Positions 27,501 to 39,584 of a stretch of DNA of 59,739 nucleotides are shown here, piece by piece. Positions within the stretch are counted from its first letter, which is position 1, and every line of letters starts with the position of its first letter. Under the pieces are notes generated by a model. That model ran no database searches, was not told the origin of the DNA, and saw only the letters and a program-made list of their open reading frames with translations. A program made the position numbers and the translations under genes. The stretch comes from Perkinsus chesapeaki (taxonomy: Eukaryota > Perkinsozoa > Perkinsida > Perkinsidae), in the NCBI GenBank assembly GCA_013115145.1, contig JAAPAO010000135.1, positions 6,747 to 66,485 on the forward strand, in the 5' to 3' direction.

Positions 27501-30500
27501 GATGCAGATGACATCGAGCGAGAAATACTTGATGTGATCTTGCGTAACGAGGGGAAGCTGAGAGATCTTTACCAAAGGTGAGTGAAGCTGTGATTTGCAC
27601 GTCAACCACACAAATTGCCGGAGTCCGTAAAATTCCCGAACTGGAAGATCATCTCCCAGAGATGTCGGTCAATGTGAGCTCTGAGCTCGCATGGGGCCCT
27701 CCCAAGTCGACGCGACTTTCGGGAAGAAGGAATAAGTTCATTCTCTTGTGGCAGGCAGTCTGATGTCTTATAATGAGACGTAGGCTGGATCCAGATTGTA
27801 GCCTACAAAACCAGTACTAAGTTGAAAAGTGTCCTACCCTCTGTAGGAGGCTCTGCAACTGCACCTAGTGTATTCTCGGTTTCATCAGTTCGGGGTTTCG
27901 ACCAGTAGAACTTTATGTTGAGGTCATCTTCAGGTGTACCAAAATGAGCAATGATCTGTCAGAAGACAGTCATATCCTCACTGCTATGGGTCTATGGAAC
28001 TTATGCCAGGACGCCGGATACCTCACCGATGAAAACGGCGGCATTGCGTCGTTAAATCGTACGATTTGCAAGCAGTCCAAGCTAGGTGAGACTGATAGTA
28101 GGGACAGTAAGGAAGACTTGGTGTACTTAGACGCCAAAGTCGAGCTTACCGGATCTATCAAGACTGCCGTTGTTGGGGGCGATACTGACCTTGCTGGAGA
28201 GGAAGGGTGAGACTACCGGCGTCTTAGAGATAGCCTTTTGCCGGTGCTTAAGTCGTAAAGGCTTAATTGAAGGCACCGGAGTTGAAGACAGCCTTCTACG
28301 CCGTGAATAGGCTGCGCTGGGGAATCGTAGGATTTCTCTGATGCTAGTGTTTGGATAGCCTTGCAGGGAGACGCTTGGCCAGGAGGATCGAGCGACTTTT
28401 CAAATTGGAATTAAATGAGCACTTACGATTAGCAGCCGCTTATCTCCTAATTCGGCGGTAGATAGACTCGCTCGCCCGACACTCATACCGCACACAAAAG
28501 GATTCATATCATCAAGCCACGAGCCACCGCAGGTTTACTTCGCCAATGGCGTCGTAGGACTGTATCTCGCCCACATCTCTTATACAGAAGCCATCGTAAC
28601 GCAATAGTCTAGTATCATAACTATTGCAAGTGTTATGGTTGTCGAAAGGTAGATTCTCGTCGTCTTGCCAGGAATAATACAGAAATCACTGGAGGCTTCG
28701 TACTTGGACACGGCAAACTCCATGGAGACGATAGCCACGGTACGAATAACCTCTGACTTTCTCTGCTCGAGAGTTAAAGCGCTCAATTTGAGACTCCCTT
28801 CAGATCACAGACTTCACCGATTCGATTCGTTACCGTGCGATAAGCCGACGGCAGACCTCTTATCAGGGTTTGACACTCTCATGGCAGTGAATGATACCCC
28901 AATGTGGGATAATACCTACTTGTGAATTGTCTAGCACTTTGCTTTCGGCACAGCTGTAAAGTTATCGACATCCACAGCCCCGCACGGCTCATACCTCTGA
29001 GGAGCTTCTTCGAGGCCGTGGTTAAGTCACCGTCATCGCAACCACTGTACGTCAGCCTTGAGGCTTCAGGCTCGCATCTGCGCGGGTTACGGGATCCAAG
29101 AGTTCGAGAACAGAATACGGATCTTATGTGAAAGCAAGCATGAAAATGATCCATGGGAATGCTTCAACAGAGCGAAGAGCGTGCGAAACGTCGAATCTGC
29201 CAGGCATGAGTTATGCTCCAGATCCTGCCTCCATTAGAAGTAGGGCTGTCGAGAGGGTTTATGGCTTTGGTGAAGAAGAACGGAGTGATCCACAGCGAGC
29301 AGTTGCACAATAGGAGAGACAACATTTGTAGGTCTCCTGTTTCAGTGGAATGTTCATGAGAAGGGATTCACCGATAAGCTGGTCAATTCTCAATTCGATG
29401 GCCGCCTCTTCATTCTCTTCCATCACGCAGATGAGACTCACTGCAATTTGATGGGCATCATCTATATTAGAGACCCTCACTATATAGTACAGCAGACTGC
29501 TGCCAGCAGTATCGAGTAGATCTGTGCCGTAATAAATATGACGGCTTTGCGCAACCGTTGTGATACAGTATAGATCCTGCCTGAGGCTGAGTTATGGATC
29601 ACAATGGCCGATTCAATTTGAAACGGAGGCACCCGCTGCCACGTGAATCATCCGGGCACCATTTATGTGACTTATAAATCGTATATAGATTATGGGACAT
29701 AATCCATGCCTCTACAATGTGTACATCCTAATATACTCACCAGCTCATGACTATGTCTTATTGGACTAATGTGAGTACCACTCGTCTGGTGCCTATAGGC
29801 TCCCTGTCGGCTCTGCTACTTGAGATGGCCAAACTCAACCTTATCGGTGCGGAGGGTGCATCAGCACTCGAGCAAGGACTTGAGGAACGAAGTGAAGAAT
29901 GTGAAGACCAGGATGATTCAGAGTCAGTAGCGCCCGAGAATTCCGACCCAACACCCGTTTCTAGAGAAATGAAGTAAAAATATAAAATTAGTGATGTTCA
30001 CACTTTGCCGAGAAGATACTTTGACATAGAGAATGTCGAAGGCATGGACTGGAAGCTAACATGCTCTCCATGGGGGATAAGGTCCATCGCTGCCGAAGTG
30101 TTATCTCGAAAGGTACCCGACGAAGATCTCGGCGATAACGGCATGACTGAGGTAAGTGAAATTGGTAATTCTTACTGAAATCGTTAACACCAGTCAACTT
30201 TAATTGTTTGATGTGAATTCCTCGGTACAATACCAGTTATTTGACTGCATCTTGCTCGCTGGTTGAGCGATCGTTTTGATACTCCCTTGCCTGTAGAACG
30301 CCTTCCCTGACCCTCCTTGCGAGATTGAGCTAACCTTTGCCGAGTTCCAAAGACTGATAATCAGAATTGTAGAGGAACTCATCAAACAGAACCAAAGTGG
30401 CAGATCACTTGAAGCTCAACCGACAATGTGAGCAGAATATGGCCCATGTAACCAGAGTTCTTGTCAGATCATCTTGTTTGCCCATATATGTAAATGATGT

Positions 30501-30840
30501 TCTCTTGCCGGCCTTAATAGAAACAAAACCGTGAGGCACACTACTTACCAGGCATTAGACAGTGGTGATTGTTCTGCAGGTATGTCAGGCTTTCACACAT
30601 CTCCACTGAGTCGGCCGCTGAAGGAAGTAGGAATGATAAAGCAGCTGCAACACATCAGACAGAGGCCATCAGAAGCACTGAAACTAAGATGACCAAAGTG
30701 AGATATCTTTTTTGTGCCTAGCCTCACTTTCCATGTCGCAGATGAGACCCGGCATCTGGCATGGACATGACAAAGGACAGTCGGTGAATCTTAAGTTGAT
30801 TTACTCCCCTCAAGAGGAATCTCCCCAGATCTGCGCATAA
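24580..30840 (+). CDS. RSPH10B: Radial spoke head 10 homolog B-like MORN-repeat protein, many exons
   Basis: Axonemal protein of the radial spokes that coordinate dynein in motile flagella. The first exon (from ATG 24580, MISQQASFGELDSGAS...) is Ser/Lys-rich. MORN repeats follow over about 25150-27090: YEGPL..GKLTWSDGSQ, YTGGLYNGYRHGEGSF, YVGGWWMGRRHGKGTL, YTGEWREGYKHGHGK, YEGEWNNGVIEGEG, YTGQFKGGLQHGRG, YEGEWSSGMRDGKG and IYRGEWKDNKKDGKG. The C-terminal part matches RSPH10B in order: LRNEGKLRDLYQR (about 27530-27580), ILTAMGLWNLCQDAGYL (about 27975), DIHSPARLIPLRSFFEAVV (about 28970), LSALLLEMAKLNLIG (about 29800), EIELTFAEFQRLIIRIVEE (about 30320-30380). The last exons are about 30582-30698 and 30741-30840, ending SPQEESPQICA. 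Not all exon borders are fixed. Its presence indicates a flagellated stage. Confidence 0.85.
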
Positions 30841-31386
30841 GAGAGCTCACTTTTTCAAAATGCAATAAGACACAGTTGTTAAAGGAGTCAAACATGCATC
30901 CGCATCAAAATTAATTCAACTAAGTAGGGAGCCTTACAACTTGTAAGTTACAAGTGGGGCTCTTCGGTAACTTGGTGATTAGAAAGCTCGGTGACTCGAA
31001 ACCCTGATTCTACTTAGCGGTCGTAACGCGTTTCGCGGCGAAATCAGTCAGTTGCCGGGTGAGGTTATTCTAGCCCTCAGACAGCGAAATTCTGTCACTT
31101 TGTCGACCATTCAATATTATGCAACAAAAGATAGAACATATAGTTGAAACTAGATTATATCTTCCCTCGAATAGGATCATATTAACGATTGATCATTCAC
31201 AAGGGACAGTAGTAAGATTACTATGGAAAATAGTATACGCTAACATCTGAAACTGATACTAAATGGGAGCAGATCCCATCTGTCAATGCCTTCAGAATCA
31301 ATGGTGCCAGTAATCACACCATCAGGGGTATCCTCGACCGTTCAGGAGGGATAGTACAGGCTTCGCTGACGGCTAATCACAATAGA
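30841..31386. other. Intergenic region
   Basis: No supported gene. Confidence 0.5.
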
Positions 31387-31728
31387 CTAAAACGATTTAT
31401 CGGTGGTATTGTTATGACAACAGCCGCTACATATCGTGAAGTTCTGGGCGCCGCACTTTAGACCAATGCCGAAGCAGGGAGCTACTAAACCAGGGATCAT
31501 GAAGCCACCATAAGCACATGCACGGCAAAACCCACAATCACTCTTGTGACCGAGCAAGCGAGTTGGATCAGGGCCACCACGGGAGAACTTTGGAGCCTCG
31601 AAGGGCGTAGTAGATAGCTCGAGGGCTTGCTTCGACTCGACGAAGGCCTCGCTGACGCTGCCACGGAGAGTCTTTGTGGTGTAGGCTAATGCAAGAACTA
31701 CTTGTAGATAGACAAGGGGCGTAACCAT
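31387..31728 (-). CDS. Small Cys-rich secreted protein, 113 aa
   Basis: ATG at 31728 begins a signal peptide (MVTPLVYLQVVLALAYTTK). The mature part ends with a Cys cluster: DCGFCRACAYGG, APCFGIGLKC, ICSGCCHN (eight Cys within about 43 residues). This is typical of disulfide-stabilised secreted peptides. Not recognised as a known family; no neighbouring paralogue in the window. Uninterrupted single exon. Confidence 0.6.
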   Translation of the reverse strand: MVTPLVYLQVVLALAYTTKTLRGSVSEAFVESKQALELSTTPFEAPKFSRGGPDPTRLLGHKSDCGFCRACAYGGFMIPGLVAPCFGIGLKCGAQNFTICSGCCHNNTTDKSF

Positions 31729-33145
31729 GACAATAGTTAAATAAGACCAAACGGTAAAACCCTAAGAACTTCTTAATATACCAAGGCGTAGCCGGTAAGA
31801 AGCCGCCGCGTAGACTGGCGAGCTTGTAATTGGTTGCCGGCCGAGCTAGTAGAGCTAACGGCGCATTGAGTCTTATTCTAAGTAAGTGACTAATTTTCTC
31901 TTTCTTAAGTACCGAGCGTGTAGGAAGCTTTCGATAGCCGAAGATGAAGAAGGATTATAAACATCGAGGTTCGAGACTACAGGTCCTTTTCCCGTTTACT
32001 CTCAACGGAAATCTCAGCTCGGGATAACCAGTGAGCGATCTACAGCTACTCTGCACCAGAGCTAAAACGCACATCTAAGGAGGGTCTAACATCACATTGG
32101 GTAACACTGAAGTACTACAAGCTACAATGACCAAAAGCCGTAGTCACTATCAATGTACTTGACAAGCTCAGTAGACGGATGGAGCTGCTGTCGGTGAAGT
32201 CCACTCGTGGAAAACCGGTCCCTAGCTAATGCGCTGTTCTCCGCGTCACCGCCGTTGATCGCCATTGGCTTCCGAAATTCTCGGTCAGCGAGCACCCGAG
32301 CAACTGAGACTTGGATGGCAATGACCCGCAATCCGGAATTTATGACGAGCTAATCACTAGCTGCGTAACTAACCGCTGGTAAGGGTATCGCAGTGACCAT
32401 ATTTTCATGTCGGCCAAAGTGTTAGGCGCCTTTGGAGGCGACTATGTTTTGCACGTGAACGTGCTGGGGCGCGCGCAGTTTGGCCAACTCTCTATCACCA
32501 CGGGGGCTGAAGTATTGCGTTTCGCAAGGAACTATTCGAGTGAAGTGCCCTTTGCATACATTTTTCCCAGAAGAGGGTCTTATAGATTTGCAGTGTCTGG
32601 GACAGCAGCCGGCTGTTGCGCCCCGCTACAAATTCACTACAAGTCCGAATGTGCAATGATTGCATTGCAATTCCTGTAACACTCCGACTCCCAGCAACGT
32701 GAGTGCCTGACCCAGCTATTAGCTTCTCTTCTTGGAGTAAGCTACTTCTACTATAGGAACTATATACTCCCCGTAGCAGACACTTCAGGGCATGACGTTG
32801 CTCTCCCTAACCGTGACTGTCCTCATTAAAAAGAGTGTCACCCAAAGGATATTTATAATCTCTTGCCTAACCCGTTCTGGCTATTCATACTCAGCGGCGC
32901 ACAATTATTAGAATGAATGCACTAAGTTAGTAGTAAAAGGCTTACACTGTGAGGCAGTGCAAAAAGCAACTGAGAGAGGTTTAGAATTCGTTCAAACATC
33001 ATCAACTCGACATCATGGAGGTTATAAGTGTTTTTCCAAGTTACATCAAACTGAGCAAAAACGGTCGCGAGACATTAGTGGTACAATCGCATTCCAGACA
33101 GTATTCCCCCCTCCCTTGCTCAAGCAGCGCCTCTTTCACAAGTAA
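31729..33145. other. Region without a firm gene; diverged repeat and one ORF
   Basis: Contains a diverged copy (about 32040-32260) of sequence also found at 42270-42490. A 90-codon frame at 32407-32679 (MSAKVLGAFGGDYVLHV..., ATG start) is open but unrecognised. Confidence 0.4.
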
Positions 33146-34970
33146 ATGACGAGTTCTGATTCTCAATCGGACTCAATCAAAGCCGGTGTCATCGAGCAAG
33201 CTGAGAGTCTATATCACTTTAACGACTATGGAATAGTCTCAGCAGCATATCTCACTAAACCATCTCTTGAAGGTATGCCAGTCACCAGCCCAGAACGGCC
33301 TTGTGAGGTAAGAAAAGGGGGCATAAATAGCCCACGGATCAAACGCTTAGAAATCATCGCAGCCATACAACGTGTCACTCACATAGACATCAAACATGGG
33401 TTTGGTTCATGAAACTGTCCGCCGTCGCCAGACAGTCTCGTTCGAATTTGAAGTAAGAATTCCGCTACCTACGAAAGCTATTACGGTCCTGTGTATTCCC
33501 GCTGTGATCACTACAACTTTCGGGAGAAAGTTGTTTCGGACTGAGGAGTTTTCTCAGATTCTGTCGGTAGATGACGATCCTATCAATCAAATGGTCATAT
33601 CATCTGTCCTTGAATCCTCTGGGTTTACAGTCCACCAAGCCATGGACGGTTTTGAAGCTTTAGACTACATGTCCACAACAACCAAACTGCCCGATCTGAT
33701 ACTACTCGACGTGATGATGCCCGGTAGCATCAGCAACGGTTTAGTCGAATCGTTCCGAACTCTTTAGCTCAGGCATGAGCGGTTACGAGGTCTGCGCAAA
33801 GCTGCGAGCCCAGTACTCTCCTGATTTACCAATCATCATGATATCTGCCAAGAACTCAAGCGATGATGTTATCAAGGGCCTTAGGTAACAATAGTCATCT
33901 TATTCGATACATCAGCATGAAGGTACAAGTGTAACGATTATGTCACAAAGCCTTTTGAGAAAACTGAGCTATTAGCGAGAATTAGCTCACAAGTTAAGCT
34001 CCGTCAGATGGTTGGCATCCAGGTAACTTCCTTTATCACCTCTGACAGAAACTGCTAACTGTGACGACAACTGTGCTGAGAGGGGTCTCCGTTGATCCTT
34101 CTTTCCGGAGGACAATGGGTTGCCAGCAGCTTCGAGCTTGGAGAAAATCGAATCCATCTTTCCACAGGCCCAACACTGTTTGGGCGATCAATTCCGCGAC
34201 ACAAATGTTTTGTGGTAAGTGAGTGAAACTACAGAATATGTTTCACACCGGTAGCACTTTCGAAACTGAAAAGAGATCCCTGGGGAAGCGTTGTTGATGA
34301 CATGTCCAGGCAAGGCACCGGATGGCACTACGAATCGTTAATACGATCCTCCCGGATGACGTTGCCGAACAAACTACTGGGGGAATACTGGACTATTTTG
34401 CCGTACACGGGAATGTCGCTTTAGTGAACTGGTAGGAATGCGAAGTTGTATAGCACATGGCTCCACTTTGCATCAGCCACGTTGATGGTCTGAGCCTGAA
34501 GAGCCCAGGAAATGCTGTACTACTCCTAAACCGCTACTTCAAGGACCTAGACGAAAAAGTGTCCACTGATCAAAGGGTACAGAAGATCGAAACATCAACC
34601 GACGCTTATACGGTCGCGACCGGGATGTCTCCAGAAGAATGCGATGAACACATGGCTCGTGGGTTCTCATTATCGTTCTTTGGTCACTTGATCTGTGATA
34701 GATGCGTTAGAGATCGGATTGTTGATGATTGAGCTAGCTGAGGCTAACGAATTACAAGTCACGGTTCGTATCGACCATATGCGGAATGTAGGCGCTGGTT
34801 TAATCAGAACAAGCTGCCCGAGGTAAGCCATACAATAGCAAGTCAACACAAAAGGGTCTTATGATGAGAGATCATCGATACTTTCGGAACGCTATATGAC
34901 GAGCACCATGCGACATTTTGGTAGGTCCACTTATCACTTGTGATTTTTATAACTAATTTATTCAAGCTAA
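33146..34970 (+). CDS. Response regulator receiver domain fused to a class III nucleotide cyclase, multi-exon
   Basis: Predicted signalling protein making cAMP or cGMP under control of a phosphoacceptor domain. The receiver domain is in exons 33557-33723, 33773-33884 and 33923-34022: SVDDDP acidic pocket, phosphoacceptor Asp in LILLDVMMPG, Ser of IIMISAK, and Lys of YVTKPFEKTELL are all present, so it should be phosphorylatable. A linker with LEKIESIFPQAQH leads to a cyclase domain: RIVNTILPDDVAEQ, the segment CISHVDGLSLKSPGNAV, LLLNRYFKDLDE, then KIETSTDAYTVATGM and, in the next exon, RIDHMRNVGAGLI. The second metal Asp (TDAY) is there; at the first metal site the usual DIxGF reads SHVDGL. 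Earlier exons (from 33146) show no recognisable histidine-kinase domain. Exons after about 34910 are uncertain. Confidence 0.75.
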
Positions 34971-34989
34971 TTGGAAGCTATCATGATCA

Positions 34990-37703
34990 GGGTTGATTGA
35001 ATTTTACGGTTTGCATTATATTCCTCAGCGGTTCGTGGATGGTGAACAGGTACATGCTTTTCGACAACGGTACAAGATCCTCTCTATGCCCGACCAGCAT
35101 TAGCGGCACTCAAAGCATACAAATGAGTAATCTCATAACTGCTTCATATATCATTGAGATATCCTCACGGATTGTCATACAACTGTTGGTTCTTCAGGCC
35201 AAGGTGCATACGAAATCTTCCGAGGCCAGATTGAAAATATAAGCCAAGAGAAAAGTGAGCTACTCCAGCGGATCAATTTCGTTGAAGTGAAAGTTCCCGG
35301 TCCGTCTGAAAAAAGTCGGCGCCCCAGAATAATGTAGGTTAATCGTTACCTTAAGAGTCTGGTTGGTCTCCTTGAATGGGCGCTGTGCTTATACAGGTAC
35401 ACTGCCGCTTTAGGCGAGAAAGAACAGGAATCCGATGAGACGATAGACAACTGTGAGTTGGTGTATAAGTCAATTTTAAGTTTGCGTTCTTGAGCTTCCG
35501 CATCGATACTATATAATGGAACATGATAGCCTTGATGTCTAATACACCATATTAGAGTCTAACTATTTGATAAATGTAATTGAGACCACAGTACCATATG
35601 CCTTCTCAAATCCCTTCTCACCCTTCCAACATGCCTGACTTTACATTGGATCTTTTGAGTGGATGGGGTGTGCGACAGTAGGAGTTACAAGGGTCAGTCA
35701 ACTTTGCAATCTAAAAACCCCGCGGTATAATTGAGATGGTTTTTTTACAAAAGCCAAAGAATGCCATAACAAAATTGAGCGTCGATTCTCCTACTCGATA
35801 AATATACAGTATGCAGTAAACAGAAACTGTATTACAGAAGCAGTAGGCAACGAAGATAGATAGCAGATAGACTGCGGACTTAATCACTTATCTGAACTGT
35901 CACAGTAAAGAGGCATTTAGGTGATGGCCTACAGTGCAAGCTTGTACAACAAGATCAGCACGGTGAAAAGGCTCCCGAAGGATATCTCAGCGGGTTGAAG
36001 ATTCTTGCCGGTGACACTCAGAAATTGCAGGAGAGAAGGAATGAAATAGTCGATTTAAGTGGGGAAGTGGGGCGGGTAAGTATAGCTTTGCACATATGGA
36101 TTCAGCGAGGAGTTCTAACTGGAAGACAACAGCAAAGGGTTACTGTTTTATCAAATTGTATTTTACACTATCAAACTGATACGATTATCTTGTGATGGAT
36201 GGTCTCCAATTCAGTTACAGTATAACATCAATAATTTGACTAAGTGCCTCTCTCTTGCACAAAGGATAAGTACAAAGAACATTGAAGGTGAGTGGAGAGA
36301 GACGGCAGCCTTCTCAGGCTTTAGTTTGCCACCTGTACGGTCTGATTAGCGGGAGCGGTATTTTGCAAGATACCACGGATGACGAGAATCTTCTTGATGC
36401 GGAGAGACGAGCAGCATTGCACTCCAGACTTGGGTAAATTATTTCCTGCTAACCACTGGTTAATGATATAAATATATTTCATTCCTAAGAGTCGCTCCCT
36501 CCGGGGACTGCCCTATAAAAAAAGCAGGCCATTTCTGAGTTGTTCAAAGTAGGCATGGTGCACACACTACTCAGTTTGAAGATAAGCGGAACGTCCGAGA
36601 AGCGTGGGATGAACTCAGTGTTAAGATGAGAGAGAACGGAGTATGTTCACATGTACCGTGTCACGCTTCTTTGGAAGCTGTCTGAGACAGCCTGTCTCTC
36701 TGGATAGCTGAGCCAATCGAACTGGGTCTACGTTTCGTTGGCCTGTGGTTGAATGCTCCAAGATTTGGTACATCAGATCTCCGATTCGGTTGATGATGTC
36801 CTATGTTTCCTGGAGCTTCTTCAACGAAAGTGCCACTCCACTCATAAGGAGGACCGTACTCGGACAAAGAAGAGACCAGTTGGCCGGTCGAGTGGTGAGA
36901 AGCCTAAGATTGCTAAGATTAGTTCATAGAACGCTGCCATCCAGCAGGGCTGGATAGATTCTAAATCACAAATATATGCTAGCCCGCTTCGATTGAGATT
37001 ACGTAACCGGATAGCAATTGTATATTGTGCAAAACGTACAAGGTAGTTCTCCAACTATGTCACTTAATACATAGGCCCGTGTACTTCGGCTACAATACTA
37101 ACCAGTTTTCATATGGCCGAATGCGATCGCTTATTTTCGGACTTGTTCTCAACGCCATATCTACTTCCCTCGTTAGGGGTTATAGTGTATACTGTTTTTT
37201 GGAATACAGGTGCAAGGAGAAAGGTCGATAGCGGCAAGGTTCGGCATCGACAACGCGAGTTACGAGTAAGCCTCCCGAATGCTTTCGAAAACAACTGTCG
37301 TATTGTTTAGTATGAAATTCAAGAGCTCCAGAGGAAGATTAGGTCTCTTGGAGATTCGAAGCATGCTACCGATGCGCCGAAGATATCCTCATCTTGTCGA
37401 GAGAGGATCCCGAAGCCTGTCGGAGTCGAAGACTTGAGTAGCAAGGCTGTACTGAGATCCACGGAGGATCTTCGGCATCAGAACGATAATATTAGTGAGC
37501 GGTAGGGCCTCGCTTAACGGTTCAGGAAATCTGCATCAGTTTTGAGCATACTGTTATATAGGATAGCGGATATATCAAAGGAGACGTCAGCAATCAGAAG
37601 GCGCGTCTTCGCGGAGCACCCAGAAGTATTGGAGCTGGAGGAGCTAGAAAAGAGATTGGATGACCTGCTAAGGGAACGAGAAGCCATGGAGAATTCGATA
37701 TAG
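34990..37703 (+). CDS. Coiled-coil protein, multi-exon, unrecognised
   Basis: A chain of charged, helix-forming exons on the same strand as the cyclase: RFVDGEQVHAFRQRYKIL (about 35031), QGAYEIFRGQIENISQEKSE (about 35200-35290), LGEKEQESDETIDN, LKILAGDTQKLQERRNEIVD (about 35985), FEDKRNVREAWDEL, LVHQISDSVDDVLCFLELLQ (about 36760), YEIQELQRKIRSLGDSK (exon 37311-37501) and the last exon 37562-37703 ending ELEELEKRLDDLLRERE..NSI. The join 37501/37562 is in frame. Heptad-like Leu/Glu spacing supports coiled coil. No motor or catalytic domain is visible. It could be the C-terminal extension of the preceding cyclase gene; I treat it as separate because no continuous frame links them. Confidence 0.6.
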
Positions 37704-37957
37704 TTGAGAAGAGTCAAACCTATGCTGAGTTATTGTTGAGTTGACCAGTACTGGAAGTTCAATTGAGAAGTCCAAACGAAAACATGAGACCAGTACGATA
37801 TCATAAATACTGACCAAGTACGTAGCTATAAATTATACTCCAAAAAATGATGTGGAAAAATTCAAAACGGAAAATAGCCTTCAAGCCATGTATCATCTCT
37901 TGCAACTGCCCGACCCCCTCGATCGATTCAGGGATCCTCATTCAAGGAAGGGAATAT

Positions 37958-38116
37958 CATGGAGCATTATAATAGCATCTATTGTGCATGCGTGCACAAC
38001 AACTACCTCCCATGGAGCATTATAATAGCATCTATTGTGCATGCGTGCACAACAACTACCTCCCATGGAGCATTATAATAGCATCTATTGTGCATGCGTG
38101 CACAACAACTACCTCC
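37958..38116. repeat. Three tandem copies of a 53-bp unit
   Basis: Copies start at 37958, 38011 and 38064 and are identical. Each contains TTGTGCATGCGTGCACAA, an inverted repeat. A diverged relative (ATACTATTAGTATCCATTGTGCAAGC...) occurs at about 40450. Confidence 0.95.
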
Positions 38117-39540
38117 TGTCACAGGAGTCCTGTGAGATGAAACCGCTGAGTGTGGGAGATTGGAGGAAGTTCGAGGGTCCCGTGCTGGTACCAGCGGCCA
38201 GGTGGCGGATCGTAGTCATGAGACATAAAACGCGCGCTGACGGGAGCCCGAAGACCCAGCAGGTCCGCAGCTGCAACGTGAGAAGCAAAGATGATGTAAT
38301 ACATCAGATGCATTGAGACACCAACTAGGCCTCACGGCTACAAGTGCTGAGCTGCCAGGCCCAACCACACTCCTGGCAAAAAAAGAAAGGGGGGAAGCAG
38401 GGATACCACTGCGCGATGCAGACGGTGCGTAACCTGAGTTCCGACCCTGCCACCGCGGCACTAGTGGCAGTGCTTCAAAAGTCGCCAGCCGTCTAGCTCA
38501 AGACCGTAGTTCAGTCGGGGCCCGCACACTTCGTCCCGGTCCCATTCCACCGCCGAAACCGTTGGGCGACGCTCCGGTTTCGGGGGAATCTTCATAGTTC
38601 GCAGGCTGCACAGCGCACAGCGCGTCAGGATTCACCAGGTCACTCCCACTGCTGTTTTACGCGCGTCGAATCCTACGGATTTAACTTGGAAGTAAACGAA
38701 GAAGTGCTACCTGCCAACCAGGATCGATTAAAGCAGTTCTGCTGTCATTATTCACTGTCGGCATTACGACTCTTCGAAGTTATCAAGGAAATCAGGTTGG
38801 AGTGCTTGATTTGATCATCAATCGTGTTTACGTTCCGAGGGAAGAAGGCCCGAAGCTTTTGATTATCTCTTACCGCACAAACCCCATATCACAGCACTCT
38901 ACATGTTGTAGTGGAGAGCCGATACTGTAAGCATTTCCCAGACATACACTTGCACACTTATATATATTTCTTGCCGCACAATAACTGTCCCCTTAGCTAA
39001 TTGTCCAGTTATTGCTGTTGTTACTTATTGCTATTGTTGGGTACATGTTGTGTTAACTATGGATCCTAAGGAAACACCCGAACAATACCACAGTTTGTAT
39101 ACACAATCAATGCACCACGTGTTTCCAAAATAAGCATTGGTGGGAACCCTGAAAGTTAAACTCTATGCAATGCCTGGGAGATGTTTTGTCACGCGCAGCC
39201 TTTGGAGACAAAACAGGATCGTTGACCTCGTGAAAGCTTAGGTATCCGATGACTAGTGTTCAAATAAACTATTGACACAGCTGAAATACAGTGGCGTAGC
39301 TGGGTACTTGACAGTGGGGGGGCAAGGTGGGGGCAGACCTACACCGCTAAGGGTCAATTACTGTCCCCAAAACCCATACCCCATAGCACCCATACCTGCC
39401 AGCAGGAGGGGCAGCGTGGGGGGCGAGCACCGCTGCAGGGGGGCTACCAGGCTAAGGTTAACATTGGTCGTTTCACTGATTTGTGCACTTTGCTCATGGG
39501 CAGCCATAGTGTGACGCCATTACTTCTGCGATAGTTTTGG
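38117..39540. repeat. GC-rich repeat-like region, no supported gene
   Basis: Base composition is clearly more GC-rich than the flanks (38130-38660 and 39290-39480). A stretch at about 39170-39235 is a diverged match to 40545-40610 (shared TCACGCGC and GATCGTT blocks). A start CAGTGGCGTAGCTGGG at 39289 with a G-run resembles DNA-transposon termini, but no matching opposite end was found. Short frames here show no domain. Confidence 0.4.
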
Positions 39541-39584
39541 ACTTCTTAATGCTGCCGAAATTCCAAATATGATGCTACCAACTC

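Noticed and set aside
39272-39540. 80-aa protein with hydrophobic end
   Set aside because: Lies in GC-rich repeat-like sequence with G-runs; composition explains the open frame.
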